Assembly (NCBI RefSeq): GCF_003116015.1 | Contig: NZ_LGQZ01000079.1 | Location: 62,001 to 126,000 of the forward strand | Length of the DNA: 64,000 nucleotides | From: Azospirillum sp. TSO22-1 | Lineage (GTDB): Bacteria > Pseudomonadota > Alphaproteobacteria > Azospirillales > Azospirillaceae | Direction of reading: 5' to 3' | Shown: positions 1 to 8,156 of the stretch, one piece after another | How the letters are laid out: each line of letters opens with the position of its first letter | How positions within the stretch are numbered: the stretch's first letter is position 1 | The notes under the pieces: generated by a model | Seen by the model: the letters and a program-made list of their open reading frames with translations, nothing else | Database searches by the model: none | Told to the model about the DNA's origin: nothing | Made by a program: the position numbers and the translations under genes

Positions 1-1127
1 GTGACCACGTCCGCCCCGGTGCTGCCGCCGCGCAGCGTCTCCACGCCGCTCACCACCATCGTGCTGCCCAGATTGGAAAGGGTGATCCAATCGCCGCCCG
101 CGGAACCGGTCAGCACGTCGACAGCCGCCATGATCAGGGTGCTGCCGACGCCGCCCAGGGTGACCACGTCGACGCCGGCACCGCCGCGCAAGGTCTCGAC
201 GCCACTCACCGTCATGGTGCTGCCGCCGTCGGCTATGGTGACCCAGTCGCCACCCGTTGAACCGACCAAAGTCTCGATGCCGCGCAGCACGATCGATCCG
301 TTTCCGGTTCCCAGAGTGACCGTATCGACGCCGGTGTCACCGGCCAGGAACTCGACTCCCGACAGGATCGTCAGCGCGTTGGACGGGTCTTCCAGAAAGA
401 CAGCGTCGTACCCCGCGTCCCCGGTTACGAATTCGACGCCGTGAAGCGTTACGCTGCCTCCAGTCCGGCCGAGGATGGCGGTGTCGTTGCCGCTGCCGCC
501 GACGATGGTGTCGTTGCCGCCACCGCCCTCGATCGTGTCATCCCCGCCAAGGGCACTGAACATCTCGGCCGAGGTGCCGCCGAACAGGCGTTCGGCGCCG
601 TCGGTGCCGGGAATCGTGGTGATCGGCGATGGAGTGGGCGTCGGCGGCGGGAGCGGCGGCGCATCGATGATGTTGATCGACATGCTCGAAGACACGGTGA
701 GGTTCACATACAGCGTGCTGCTCAGGCTGTACGTACCGCTCCGTCCCGAAAGCTGGATCGTCTCTCCACTCTCGTTGCCGTCGCTGTCCTGCAGCGCCGT
801 GATCCGTAAGGTGCGGACACTCTCCCCCGTTATGGTCAACGCGTTGTCGGTCACGCCCTCGATGGTGAAGTCGCCCGCCCCCGCCCGACCGGTAGACTGC
901 AGCGGCATGCTGAAGGACAGGGTCCGGGCGGAATCATCGTACACGTCGATGTTATTCCACGTCGTCTTTACGAACGTGGTGGTGACCTTGACCGCGTCGG
1001 CGGTGCTGCCTTCGGTAAGCGACGTGGTGAGCGTCTCGAACGTCACGTCGAAATAGTGGATGTAAGGGATCGGACTGTCGTCGTAGACCGGCTGCACACG
1101 GGCGGCGGCAGGGGGCGATGTGCTCAT
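1..1127 (-). CDS. RTX-like repeat protein, partial (C-terminus beyond left edge)
   Basis: The frame stays open from an ATG at 1127 to the left edge (375 codons). There is no N-terminal signal peptide. Residues 15-165 form an extracellular beta-type region with the motif TSLTEGSTADAV, loosely like Calx-beta or Ig-like modules. A proline linker (PPLPPPTPTPSP) follows, then glycine/aspartate repeats of RTX character such as GGSGNDT and GGDDTIEGGG. The rest is a ladder of about 27-residue units of the form GSTMVVSGVETLRGG. Proteins of this type usually bind calcium and leave the cell by type I secretion, which fits the missing signal peptide. The start lies only 4 bases after the tpsA stop, so the two are probably cotranscribed. 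The role (surface adhesion or secreted partner of the TPS locus) is inferred. The C-terminal secretion signal cannot be seen. Confidence 0.75.
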   Translation of the reverse strand, partial: MSTSPPAAARVQPVYDDSPIPYIHYFDVTFETLTTSLTEGSTADAVKVTTTFVKTTWNNIDVYDDSARTLSFSMPLQSTGRAGAGDFTIEGVTDNALTITGESVRTLRITALQDSDGNESGETIQLSGRSGTYSLSSTLYVNLTVSSSMSINIIDAPPLPPPTPTPSPITTIPGTDGAERLFGGTSAEMFSALGGDDTIEGGGGNDTIVGGSGNDTAILGRTGGSVTLHGVEFVTGDAGYDAVFLEDPSNALTILSGVEFLAGDTGVDTVTLGTGNGSIVLRGIETLVGSTGGDWVTIADGGSTMTVSGVETLRGGAGVDVVTLGGVGSTLIMAAVDVLTGSAGGDWITLSNLGSTMVVSGVETLRGGSTGADVV

Positions 1128-1131
1128 GACG

Positions 1132-3255
1132 CTACATCCCCGCTCCGTCGGTGCGGCATCCGCCGGCATGCTTGTGGTCCGGCGACGCTGCCGCGCGTTC
1201 TCCCGGCACCGGGAACGCTGTCGGCGCGCGGCCCAGGGGCTTGTCCACGATCAGCGAGTCCTGCGCCCGCATGGCCTCGGCACGGCCTCCTTGGTCGCAA
1301 CTCGCCAGGGCCGGCGCGGCAGGGATGGCGTTGACCGGGCGCGTGTTTCCCGTCGGGTCCATGCGGCCGAACAGCGGGGTGTCGAGACGGATCGTGCCGC
1401 TGAATCCGAAGGTCGATGACACCGAGACCACGCTGTCGGGAGAGGCGTGGTAAGTCGACGAAGCGACACGGATGGCGCCGCCGTCGCCGTCCACTGCCGT
1501 GGCCGCGACCGTGCCGCCGTCCAGCACCACGGAGCGGGCACCAATGGTCACGTTGCCGCCGCCGCCCTGACCGCCCGCGGAGGCGGTCACCCGTCCGCCC
1601 CGAACGCGGACGAGGCGCCCGGCTTCGACCAGGACGTTGCCGCCCGCCGCCCGCGTGGCGCTAGCGTTAAGCGTGCCGTTGTCGACGCTCAAGGGCCCGG
1701 TCAGGAACACGTGAAGGTCGCTGGCCGGGCTGGCCGACAGGCTGCGCACCGTCACCTCGCCGCCATCCGCCACGTCCATGGAACCACCGCGGATGACGAC
1801 CGAACCGCCGCGCGCGGCCGTGGTGCCTGCCGAGGAACCAATGGTTCCGCCACCGCCGAGACTCAACTTGTTCGCGACCACCTCGACGGGGCCGCCGGCT
1901 CCGGAACCGAAGCTGCCGCTGCCGATCTGGCCGAAGCGGCTCAGCGACAGTTCCCCGGTGCGCACGGTGACGCTGCCGGCGTCGCCCGTGCTTCCCGGGC
2001 GCGCCAGGGCAAAAAGCCCGGACTGCGTGGCGAACGGAGACTCGATGGGGGTGTCGCCGACGATGGACAGCCGTTCCCGGGCGGTGACCGAAACCGCGGA
2101 GCCCTTGCCCGCGCCGTACACCACGCCGCCGATGCCGCTGCGCCCGTCCAGGGCGATCTCCCCGGCGCTCACCGTGACCGAACCGGCGTTGCCGCGGCCG
2201 TAGCCGTTGGCGCTGATCGTGGAGGAAGCGGACAGCCGGAGATGCCGGGCGACATCGACGTTGATGTCGGCGCCCCGGCCGGTGGAAATCGTCTCTGCGG
2301 CAATGCGGCCGCCGTCCAGGGTGAGGTCCCCGACGTTGAAGCGGATGGGGCCGCCGCCGTGGTCGCCGGCGGTCAGCGATGCCAGTTCCCCGACATAGGA
2401 GCCCGACGAGGAGAGCCGGACGGACTCCGCCGCAACTTCGATGCCGCCGGACGGGCCGCCCGAATCCGAGCGGACGAGGATGGAGGCGCCCGCAACGGTC
2501 AGGGTCCCGGCGCCCATGCGGATCGTCCCGCGTCCGGCGTTCACCTCGCTGCCGCCGGCGGTGATGGTGCCGGTGTAGGCTCCGCGCGCCGGCGTCCCGG
2601 CGTCGAGGCGCACCGATGGCGCGGCCCCGGCCGCTACGATCCGCAGCGTGCCCCCTTGTGACCGGACGGCGGCATCCTGCAGGACCACGTCGCCGCCCGC
2701 GAGGCTGAGATTGCCCTGCGCCGTGACGCTGCCGCCGGTGATCGCGATCGCCACCGGTTCGCCGACGAAGCCGAACGCCTGAGGAGCGGCCACCGACAAC
2801 GTTCCCGGGCGGTCGGTGCGCGCCGCGAAGCTGCTGCCGTCCGGAAAGGAGATGGAACTCGCGGTGCCGGCATGGAAGGAGCCGTTCACGTTGATCGCCG
2901 CTTTCGGGCCGATGACGATCCCGTGGGGGTTGATCATGTACAGATCGGCCGAGGGAAGGTCCGACGACAGGTTGCCCATGATCCGCGTGGGGTCCGGCCC
3001 GGTCACGCGCGTGATGACTCGCTGGATGCCGCCGTCGCCGGTGAAGCGTGCCGCCTGTTCGGCCTTCACTTCAAACCGCTCGAAGCTGTGGAAGAGGTTC
3101 GGGCCGGCGCGGGTTCCGTAGGATGCTGGGATCTCCATGGTGGACCCGGAGAGCGAGACCGCCGGCCCCATGGTTCCATCGGTGCGGATGTCCGCACGCG
3201 CGGCTCCCGCAAACGCCATCAGAGCCACAAGAATAATTCGCCATATGATCGTCAT
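1132..3255 (-). CDS. Filamentous haemagglutinin-type exoprotein (TpsA of two-partner secretion)
   Basis: The protein has 707 residues. Residues 1-21 are a Sec signal peptide ending in GAARA. Residues 22 to about 180 are a TPS (haemagglutination activity) domain, with the hallmark NLFHSFERF near residue 53 and NPHGIVIG at 109-116 in place of the usual NPNGI. The remainder is a glycine-, serine- and valine-rich right-handed beta-helix with repeats such as GSVTVSAGEIALDGRSG. In this family the TPS domain is recognised by POTRA domains of a TpsB transporter in the outer membrane. A TpsB gene lies at 6195-7907 on the other strand. The protein is short for an adhesin, so it may be a small surface protein or carrier. 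It shares a 73-base divergent promoter region with the CHAT operon. Family assignment is firm; the substrate role is inferred. Confidence 0.88.
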   Translation of the reverse strand: MTIIWRIILVALMAFAGAARADIRTDGTMGPAVSLSGSTMEIPASYGTRAGPNLFHSFERFEVKAEQAARFTGDGGIQRVITRVTGPDPTRIMGNLSSDLPSADLYMINPHGIVIGPKAAINVNGSFHAGTASSISFPDGSSFAARTDRPGTLSVAAPQAFGFVGEPVAIAITGGSVTAQGNLSLAGGDVVLQDAAVRSQGGTLRIVAAGAAPSVRLDAGTPARGAYTGTITAGGSEVNAGRGTIRMGAGTLTVAGASILVRSDSGGPSGGIEVAAESVRLSSSGSYVGELASLTAGDHGGGPIRFNVGDLTLDGGRIAAETISTGRGADINVDVARHLRLSASSTISANGYGRGNAGSVTVSAGEIALDGRSGIGGVVYGAGKGSAVSVTARERLSIVGDTPIESPFATQSGLFALARPGSTGDAGSVTVRTGELSLSRFGQIGSGSFGSGAGGPVEVVANKLSLGGGGTIGSSAGTTAARGGSVVIRGGSMDVADGGEVTVRSLSASPASDLHVFLTGPLSVDNGTLNASATRAAGGNVLVEAGRLVRVRGGRVTASAGGQGGGGNVTIGARSVVLDGGTVAATAVDGDGGAIRVASSTYHASPDSVVSVSSTFGFSGTIRLDTPLFGRMDPTGNTRPVNAIPAAPALASCDQGGRAEAMRAQDSLIVDKPLGRAPTAFPVPGERAAASPDHKHAGGCRTDGAGM

Positions 3256-3328
3256 CGACGCCCCCGGTTCCTTACTCTTTCGGCATATGCTACATATTTT
3301 TCCCTAAATCGGAAGAGGGGGCAAGGTC
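3256..3328. promoter_or_regulatory. Divergent promoter region of tpsA and the CHAT-tpsB operon
   Basis: This 73-base gap separates the tpsA start from the oppositely oriented 3329 gene. Its centre (about 3283-3306) is A/T-rich in otherwise very G+C-rich DNA and contains the palindromic word GCATATGC. An AGAGGGGGCAAGG ribosome-binding site precedes the rightward start. Exact -35 and -10 elements could not be assigned with confidence. Confidence 0.5.
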
Positions 3329-3919
3329 ATGGCCGTGTTGGTGCGCCTGTGTGCCGTCGCAATCCTGCTTTCTGGGATGCACGTGAACTCTGTTTCCGCG
3401 CAGACGATCGCAGTGACGAAGGGCGGGGAACCGCCGCTGTGCGGCGACGTCAATCCCTTCTACGAACGGATGAGGGTCGACAGAGAGGCGCTCTTGCAGG
3501 ACATGATCCAGGCGAAGAGCGATTGGAAGGGTCTTCCGGCGGGCTCGGGCCTTGAGGCCGCCTACCGCGAAGTGTTCAGGCGGTATGCCGTGGCTGAAAT
3601 CAAATGGAACGATGCCTTCAAACTGATCTCCCGAGAAGTCCGCAAGACCGGAAAGCTCACCGATACCAAGTTGGTCGATCTCGAAACCATCGAGCGCGAC
3701 CTGTATCAGCTTCGAGATTCTCTGAAACTGATCCCAAGCCCCTCGGGCACGCGCCATCCGGCGGTGCAGATGGTCTTGCTGGTGATCGGCACGACTGCTG
3801 CCCTGGTGTCCGCCGTGGAGAGCGGCATCAACCTCTATTCGCTGGCGCAGCGCAAGGAGGAGGAGCAATGGCACCTGTGCGCCGATGCCCTCGCCGACCT
3901 CAAGCTGCCTAACCTTTGA
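3329..3919 (+). CDS. Small exported/membrane protein of the CHAT-TPS operon, function unknown
   Basis: The protein has 196 residues. Residues 1-25 look like a cleavable signal peptide (ending SVSAQ). A helical, charged middle region follows. A hydrophobic segment around residues 148-172 (VQMVLLVIGTTAALVSAVES) could be a membrane anchor. Two cysteines, in PPLCGDV and HLCADAL, might form a disulfide. I do not recognise the family. The stop overlaps the ATG of the CHAT gene (TGATG), so translation is probably coupled. It could be a regulator, inhibitor or assembly factor for the CHAT protease; that is inference from position only. Confidence 0.75.
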   Translation: MAVLVRLCAVAILLSGMHVNSVSAQTIAVTKGGEPPLCGDVNPFYERMRVDREALLQDMIQAKSDWKGLPAGSGLEAAYREVFRRYAVAEIKWNDAFKLISREVRKTGKLTDTKLVDLETIERDLYQLRDSLKLIPSPSGTRHPAVQMVLLVIGTTAALVSAVESGINLYSLAQRKEEEQWHLCADALADLKLPNL

Positions 3920-6195
3920 TGGGCATGCGCGTGCTCCGGCAGGCCGTTCCGGCGCTCCTGTGCCTGACGGCCCTCGCTGGTGGCGAGAGCCGGGCGGCGA
4001 CGCCATGTCCGGACGACACCTGGCGGGAGACGTACGTCTATAATGCCGCCGAGTGCCGCAATGGGGGTGGGCCGTCCTGTTCGCCCGACCTCGACGCGCG
4101 GTGCCTGGAGCGGATCGGACGCCTGCGCACCACCCTCTGGACGGAGCGCGATCCGGGCGAATGGCCGTCCTGGCTCGCCTTCCTGCAGGCGTGCAAGCCC
4201 TATCTGGACACGCGCGGGAAGGCGGTGGCACTGACCGCGGCGCTGTTCGACGCGGCGGCCAACCGATGCTCATACGCATCGCAGAGGCAAGTCGGATCGA
4301 TCCTCGACGGTCAGATGTCCCGGCTCGACGTGCCGGACGTCAAATCGATCCGTGACCTCCTGGCCGGCATGTCGCACGCGCGCCAAGCGGAATGGGCCGA
4401 ACGTCCGGAGGAACTGCGCCGGAAAGCCGGCGCCGAGTTCGGCAAGGTGCTGCACAAGGCGGCGGCGCCCGAGACGCTGTGCGATGCCGCCGACTGCCGG
4501 AACAACCTCCGGATCTCCAGGGCGTACGCCTGCCTGTACCGCGCCCGCCTCGACCACCCCGGCCGCATGCCCCCGGAGCGGGTCAGGGAGGCCGAAGCCT
4601 GTGCGGCGGCGCACATCCGCGGCTTGGGTGCAGTGGCCGAGGCGGCCGGCGTGACGGACGCGATCCGCCGGCTCACCGTCCCGGACGAGGTGCGCGCAAG
4701 CACCGCATCGGTGGCCGATCCGGTCAACGTCGGCCTGCCGGGCGATCCGATCCGGCAGCTCGAAGCGCTGGTCGGGCAGATCCGGTCAGCGGCGGCGGCG
4801 GAGCGTGATGACGAAACGGCCCGTCTCCTCAGGTATGCCCGCGACATGGTTGCCCGGAACCGGCTGGCGATCGCGCGCCACGAACACGAGGGGCGGAGCT
4901 GGCTCAGCGCCGCCGTTGAAGAGGTCTTCGAGCGGTCCTTCGCCAACGCCGTCGCCGCGGCGGACTGGCCGGATCGCGTGGCCGACGTTGCCGAGGATCG
5001 CCGGAGGTTCGAGATCGTCCGCTTCTTCCAGTCGGACTGCGGGTTCGACGGCGAGCGAACCCGCGATCCGGAGGGGCCGGCGCGCGCTCTGCGCGAACCG
5101 GGCACCTGGATCATGGTCGTCTCGCGGATCGGCAACAGCGTCCACGCCATCGTCCTCGCCTCGTCACCGGGCTCCGACTCGAAGCGGGTGGTGGAAAGGC
5201 ACACTGCCGCAGAGGCGGAACTCCGCCCCCTCCTCGACGACTGGCGGCGCATCACGACGTCGGTGAAGCACGGGCAATCGCCGAAACCGCCGTCCGCCGA
5301 CGCCCAGCGGTTGCTGCAGAGGCTCGTCGGCGATATCCCGCAGCGACTTGGGCAGAAGGTGCCGGCGCGGTTCATCATCGTGCCCGACGCCTGGGCCGCC
5401 GGAATTCCGTTTGCGGCGCTTCCTCTGCGCGAGGGAGGTGACGTCCTGGCCCGCACCACCGACATCGTGATGATGCCGTCGCTAGAGTACGGTCCCTGGC
5501 CGGCCGAGGCTCCCGGGGGGGCGACGGCGCCGGGTGCACCTCGGATCCTGGCGGGCGCCCTGGCCGAAGAGGCCATGGCGAACGAGGTGCGGGACATCGC
5601 GGCCATGTTCCCCGGCGCCACGATGTTCCTCGGCGACCGCTTTCGATTGGAGGCGCTTCTCGATGCGGGCGCCCGGCAGCCGGTCGATGTCCTGCACCTT
5701 GCGACGCACGCCGCGTTTACCCGGGACGACGGCGCGAGCGTCTCCTTCGCCGGGGGCGCGCTCGGCAACGCGTCCGACATCGACCGGCTGGTGCGGGCCA
5801 CCCGGCGCGGCGGCAAGCCGTCGCTTGCCCTTCTCACCATGTCGGCCTGCGAGACCGGCGTCGGGTCCGGCACCGGTTCCGACGCGCAGTCCGCCGGCCC
5901 CGGGGTGGGGGCCGACGGCCAGGAGCTGGGGATGCTGAGCATGGCGCTTCGGACCGGGGCGCGGGCATCGGTCGGAACCCTGTGGCAAGTCCATTCGGCG
6001 TCCACGGGGCCGCTGATGCGGGAATTCTACGCCAACCTCAAGGCGGGATGCGACAAGGCTGCGGCGCTGCGGCTGGCGCAGCGGGCGGTGTCTGCCCACC
6101 CCGGGTGGTCGCATCCCTACTACTGGGCGGGCTTCGTCGTATCCGGCGACTGGTCGTCGATCACGGCTCCGGCCTCGTGCAAGGCTGGCGGATAA
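3919..6195 (+). CDS. CHAT-domain (caspase-like) protein, predicted exported
   Basis: Counted from the ATG overlapping the previous stop, the protein has 758 residues; a TTG three bases upstream is an alternative start. Residues 1 to about 25 resemble a signal peptide. Residues 30-430 are alpha-helical with paired cysteines and may be degenerate TPR-like repeats. Residues 470-755 are a CHAT domain of peptidase clan CD. The catalytic dyad is visible: His597 in HLATHA and Cys644 in SACETG. The C-terminal HPGWSHPYYWAGFVVSGDW is also typical of CHAT proteins. CHAT domains are caspase/separase-related cysteine proteases. The gene overlaps tpsB by one base (TAATG), so it belongs to the secretion operon. 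If exported, as the leader suggests, it would act in the periplasm and might process the TPS exoprotein. The substrate is not known. Confidence 0.87.
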   Translation: MGMRVLRQAVPALLCLTALAGGESRAATPCPDDTWRETYVYNAAECRNGGGPSCSPDLDARCLERIGRLRTTLWTERDPGEWPSWLAFLQACKPYLDTRGKAVALTAALFDAAANRCSYASQRQVGSILDGQMSRLDVPDVKSIRDLLAGMSHARQAEWAERPEELRRKAGAEFGKVLHKAAAPETLCDAADCRNNLRISRAYACLYRARLDHPGRMPPERVREAEACAAAHIRGLGAVAEAAGVTDAIRRLTVPDEVRASTASVADPVNVGLPGDPIRQLEALVGQIRSAAAAERDDETARLLRYARDMVARNRLAIARHEHEGRSWLSAAVEEVFERSFANAVAAADWPDRVADVAEDRRRFEIVRFFQSDCGFDGERTRDPEGPARALREPGTWIMVVSRIGNSVHAIVLASSPGSDSKRVVERHTAAEAELRPLLDDWRRITTSVKHGQSPKPPSADAQRLLQRLVGDIPQRLGQKVPARFIIVPDAWAAGIPFAALPLREGGDVLARTTDIVMMPSLEYGPWPAEAPGGATAPGAPRILAGALAEEAMANEVRDIAAMFPGATMFLGDRFRLEALLDAGARQPVDVLHLATHAAFTRDDGASVSFAGGALGNASDIDRLVRATRRGGKPSLALLTMSACETGVGSGTGSDAQSAGPGVGADGQELGMLSMALRTGARASVGTLWQVHSASTGPLMREFYANLKAGCDKAAALRLAQRAVSAHPGWSHPYYWAGFVVSGDWSSITAPASCKAGG

Positions 6196-7907
6196 TGAGG
6201 CGTCCCGGCGAGCCGGCCACGTGGATGGCGCTTGCGGCGGCGCTGGCGATGCCGGCCGGCGTTGGCGTGCCGCCAGCGCACGCCGCGGATGCGCCTGGCC
6301 GTGTCGAGCGCTGCCGCTCCGCGTTTCCCGCCGACGCGCCGCTTGCCGCCGGAGGGGACATCGCGGTGGAGGCGTTCGCCCCATCCGACCCGGATGCGCC
6401 GATGGCCGCGGCCATCGGCGCGCAACTGGGCGCCTACACCCGGCGCAAACCGCGGAACCGCGGGGCCGCCGCGCTTTACGACCGCGCCGAGATCCAGATG
6501 CTGATGCGGCGCATCAACGAATGCCTGTACCGGGCCGGCTATCCGACCACCGGCGTGGATCGCATCGACATCGAGGGCGGCGTGGCGACCTACCACATCC
6601 GGGTCGGGCGCGCCGGCGAGGTCGCCTTGGCCGCCGTCGACCGCCGGACGCAGGCGCCGCAGCCGGAGTTCGTCGTGCGCTGGCTGCGGCACACGCTGGT
6701 CCCCGACGACGCCCAGCCGTTCGACACCGGCGCCGTCGAGCAGGGCATGCGGGCCGTGACGGCCGCCGGCCACGTGGGGCGTCCGAGCGTCCATGTGGAG
6801 CCGGGCGTCACCCCCGGCACGGCGCGGATGGTGGTGCTGACCGAAACGCCGTCGTGGTCCCCGTCGGTGGCGGTCGGGGTGGCGAACGACCTGCCGAAGG
6901 CGCTCGGCTCGACCATCACGCAGGCGATGATGACGGTCCCGGCGTTTCTTCCGGGGTTCGACGCGTTTTCCGCGAGCGCGGCGCGCGGCGCTGGCCTGTC
7001 CCGCCATGCCCTCGGCTACGAAGGCCCGCTCACCTCGGCGGGGCATCGCTGGTCGTGGTCGGTCAGCCGCTCGCGAACAGCGTTCGTGGAAGACGTGTTC
7101 TCCGACCTCGGCATCGGGAGCAGAACCGTCGAAGTCGAGATCAAGGCGAACCTACGGATCCTCGACGAGTGGCGCGTCTCTCCGGCGGCAGCCGGGGAGA
7201 CGCGTGCGGAGCACACTGCGCTGAACCTGCTGGCGGGCATCCGCGAGAACCGGACCCGGACGTTCCTGCTGGGCGAGCCGTTCTCCTTCGACGCGGCGGC
7301 CCGCAACGGCTGGATCGACCTGCTTGAACCGAGCCTTGGCTTTGAGGCGCGGTGGGAAAGCCGGGACGGCGGCATCGGTGGATACCTGGGCGCCCGGCGT
7401 GGCATGCGGGGGCTGTTCGCGCGTTTCTCGGACCGCATGGGGTGGGGTACCCATTCCATCCTCGACGCGCAACTGGATGCGGTGCGGAACCTTCCGTGGT
7501 GGGACGCCTACGTGCGTTTCCGCGCGCGCGGTCAATGGACCGCCGACCGCGTGGTTCCAGCCGCGCGCTTTGCGCTCGGCGGAAGCGGGAGTTTGCGCGG
7601 AATTGACGCCGGCGCGCTGTCCGGGGACAGCGGGCATTCCGCATCGCTGGAATTCGCGGTGCCGGCTTTCTCCCTTCGCTGGTTGGCTTTGGAGTGCCTA
7701 GCCTTTGCCGACCAGGGTGCCCTGAGACAAACGGAAGGTCCCGGGCATAGGGTGTTGACCGCAGGGATTGGTTTGCGCGTACATCTTGATCGTCATATCG
7801 ACGCGGATCTTTATTGGTCTCAGCAGATTGCCGGCTCGACGGAGCTTCGGGCAATTGGTGGCCGCTATACGAGCGGACTCAATTTCAGCATAATTTCAAG
7901 ATTCTGA
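6195..7907 (+). CDS. Two-partner secretion transporter TpsB (ShlB/FhaC/HecB family)
   Basis: The protein has 570 residues from an ATG that overlaps the upstream stop (TAATG). A signal peptide ends near PPAHA (residue about 31). Residues 45-150 are periplasmic POTRA-like sequence, including a helix-rich stretch (YDRAEIQMLMRRINECLYRA) and VDRIDIEGGVATYHI. Residues 200-570 form a 16-strand-type beta-barrel, with RFALGGSGSLRG near residue 456. The last residue is phenylalanine after NFSIISR, the usual outer-membrane insertion signal. Family members translocate TpsA proteins across the outer membrane. The tpsA at 1132-3255 is the obvious cargo, even though it is transcribed the other way. Confidence 0.9.
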   Translation: MRRPGEPATWMALAAALAMPAGVGVPPAHAADAPGRVERCRSAFPADAPLAAGGDIAVEAFAPSDPDAPMAAAIGAQLGAYTRRKPRNRGAAALYDRAEIQMLMRRINECLYRAGYPTTGVDRIDIEGGVATYHIRVGRAGEVALAAVDRRTQAPQPEFVVRWLRHTLVPDDAQPFDTGAVEQGMRAVTAAGHVGRPSVHVEPGVTPGTARMVVLTETPSWSPSVAVGVANDLPKALGSTITQAMMTVPAFLPGFDAFSASAARGAGLSRHALGYEGPLTSAGHRWSWSVSRSRTAFVEDVFSDLGIGSRTVEVEIKANLRILDEWRVSPAAAGETRAEHTALNLLAGIRENRTRTFLLGEPFSFDAAARNGWIDLLEPSLGFEARWESRDGGIGGYLGARRGMRGLFARFSDRMGWGTHSILDAQLDAVRNLPWWDAYVRFRARGQWTADRVVPAARFALGGSGSLRGIDAGALSGDSGHSASLEFAVPAFSLRWLALECLAFADQGALRQTEGPGHRVLTAGIGLRVHLDRHIDADLYWSQQIAGSTELRAIGGRYTSGLNFSIISRF

Positions 7908-8126
7908 CGGTATGCAATGGACGTCAACGCTCCCAGCAGAGCCGGCGATGGCTGGTGTTTTAGCTCAACCAGAACCGGCAATTACGGATCCATCTCGCAT
8001 ATTGCCGCCAAGGACTGCCATATACGGGCCGTAGCATTGCCGCTGTGGGCGTGCCCGCTTCTCACTTATGTTCAAACCCGACAAACGATCTAGCACCGGG
8101 CTTTTGCACCGGCACCGAACCGCAAT

Positions 8127-8156
8127 GGTCAGTGGTAGATCGGTCAGTGGTAGATC
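8127..8156. repeat. 15-base tandem duplication over a stop codon
   Basis: The unit GGTCAGTGGTAGATC occurs twice without a gap (8127-8141 and 8142-8156). On the minus strand each unit carries the TGA that ends the DUF5648 gene, so the stop codon is duplicated. It probably arose by replication slippage. Confidence 0.8.

Noticed and set aside
1447-2661. Plus-strand open frame over tpsA
   Set aside because: The minus-strand TPS domain and signal peptide are convincing; the plus-strand product has no recognisable sequence.
7931-7962. Weak hairpin followed by TGTTTT after tpsB
   Set aside because: The stem is only 4-5 bases with a large loop, so it is not convincing as a terminator.
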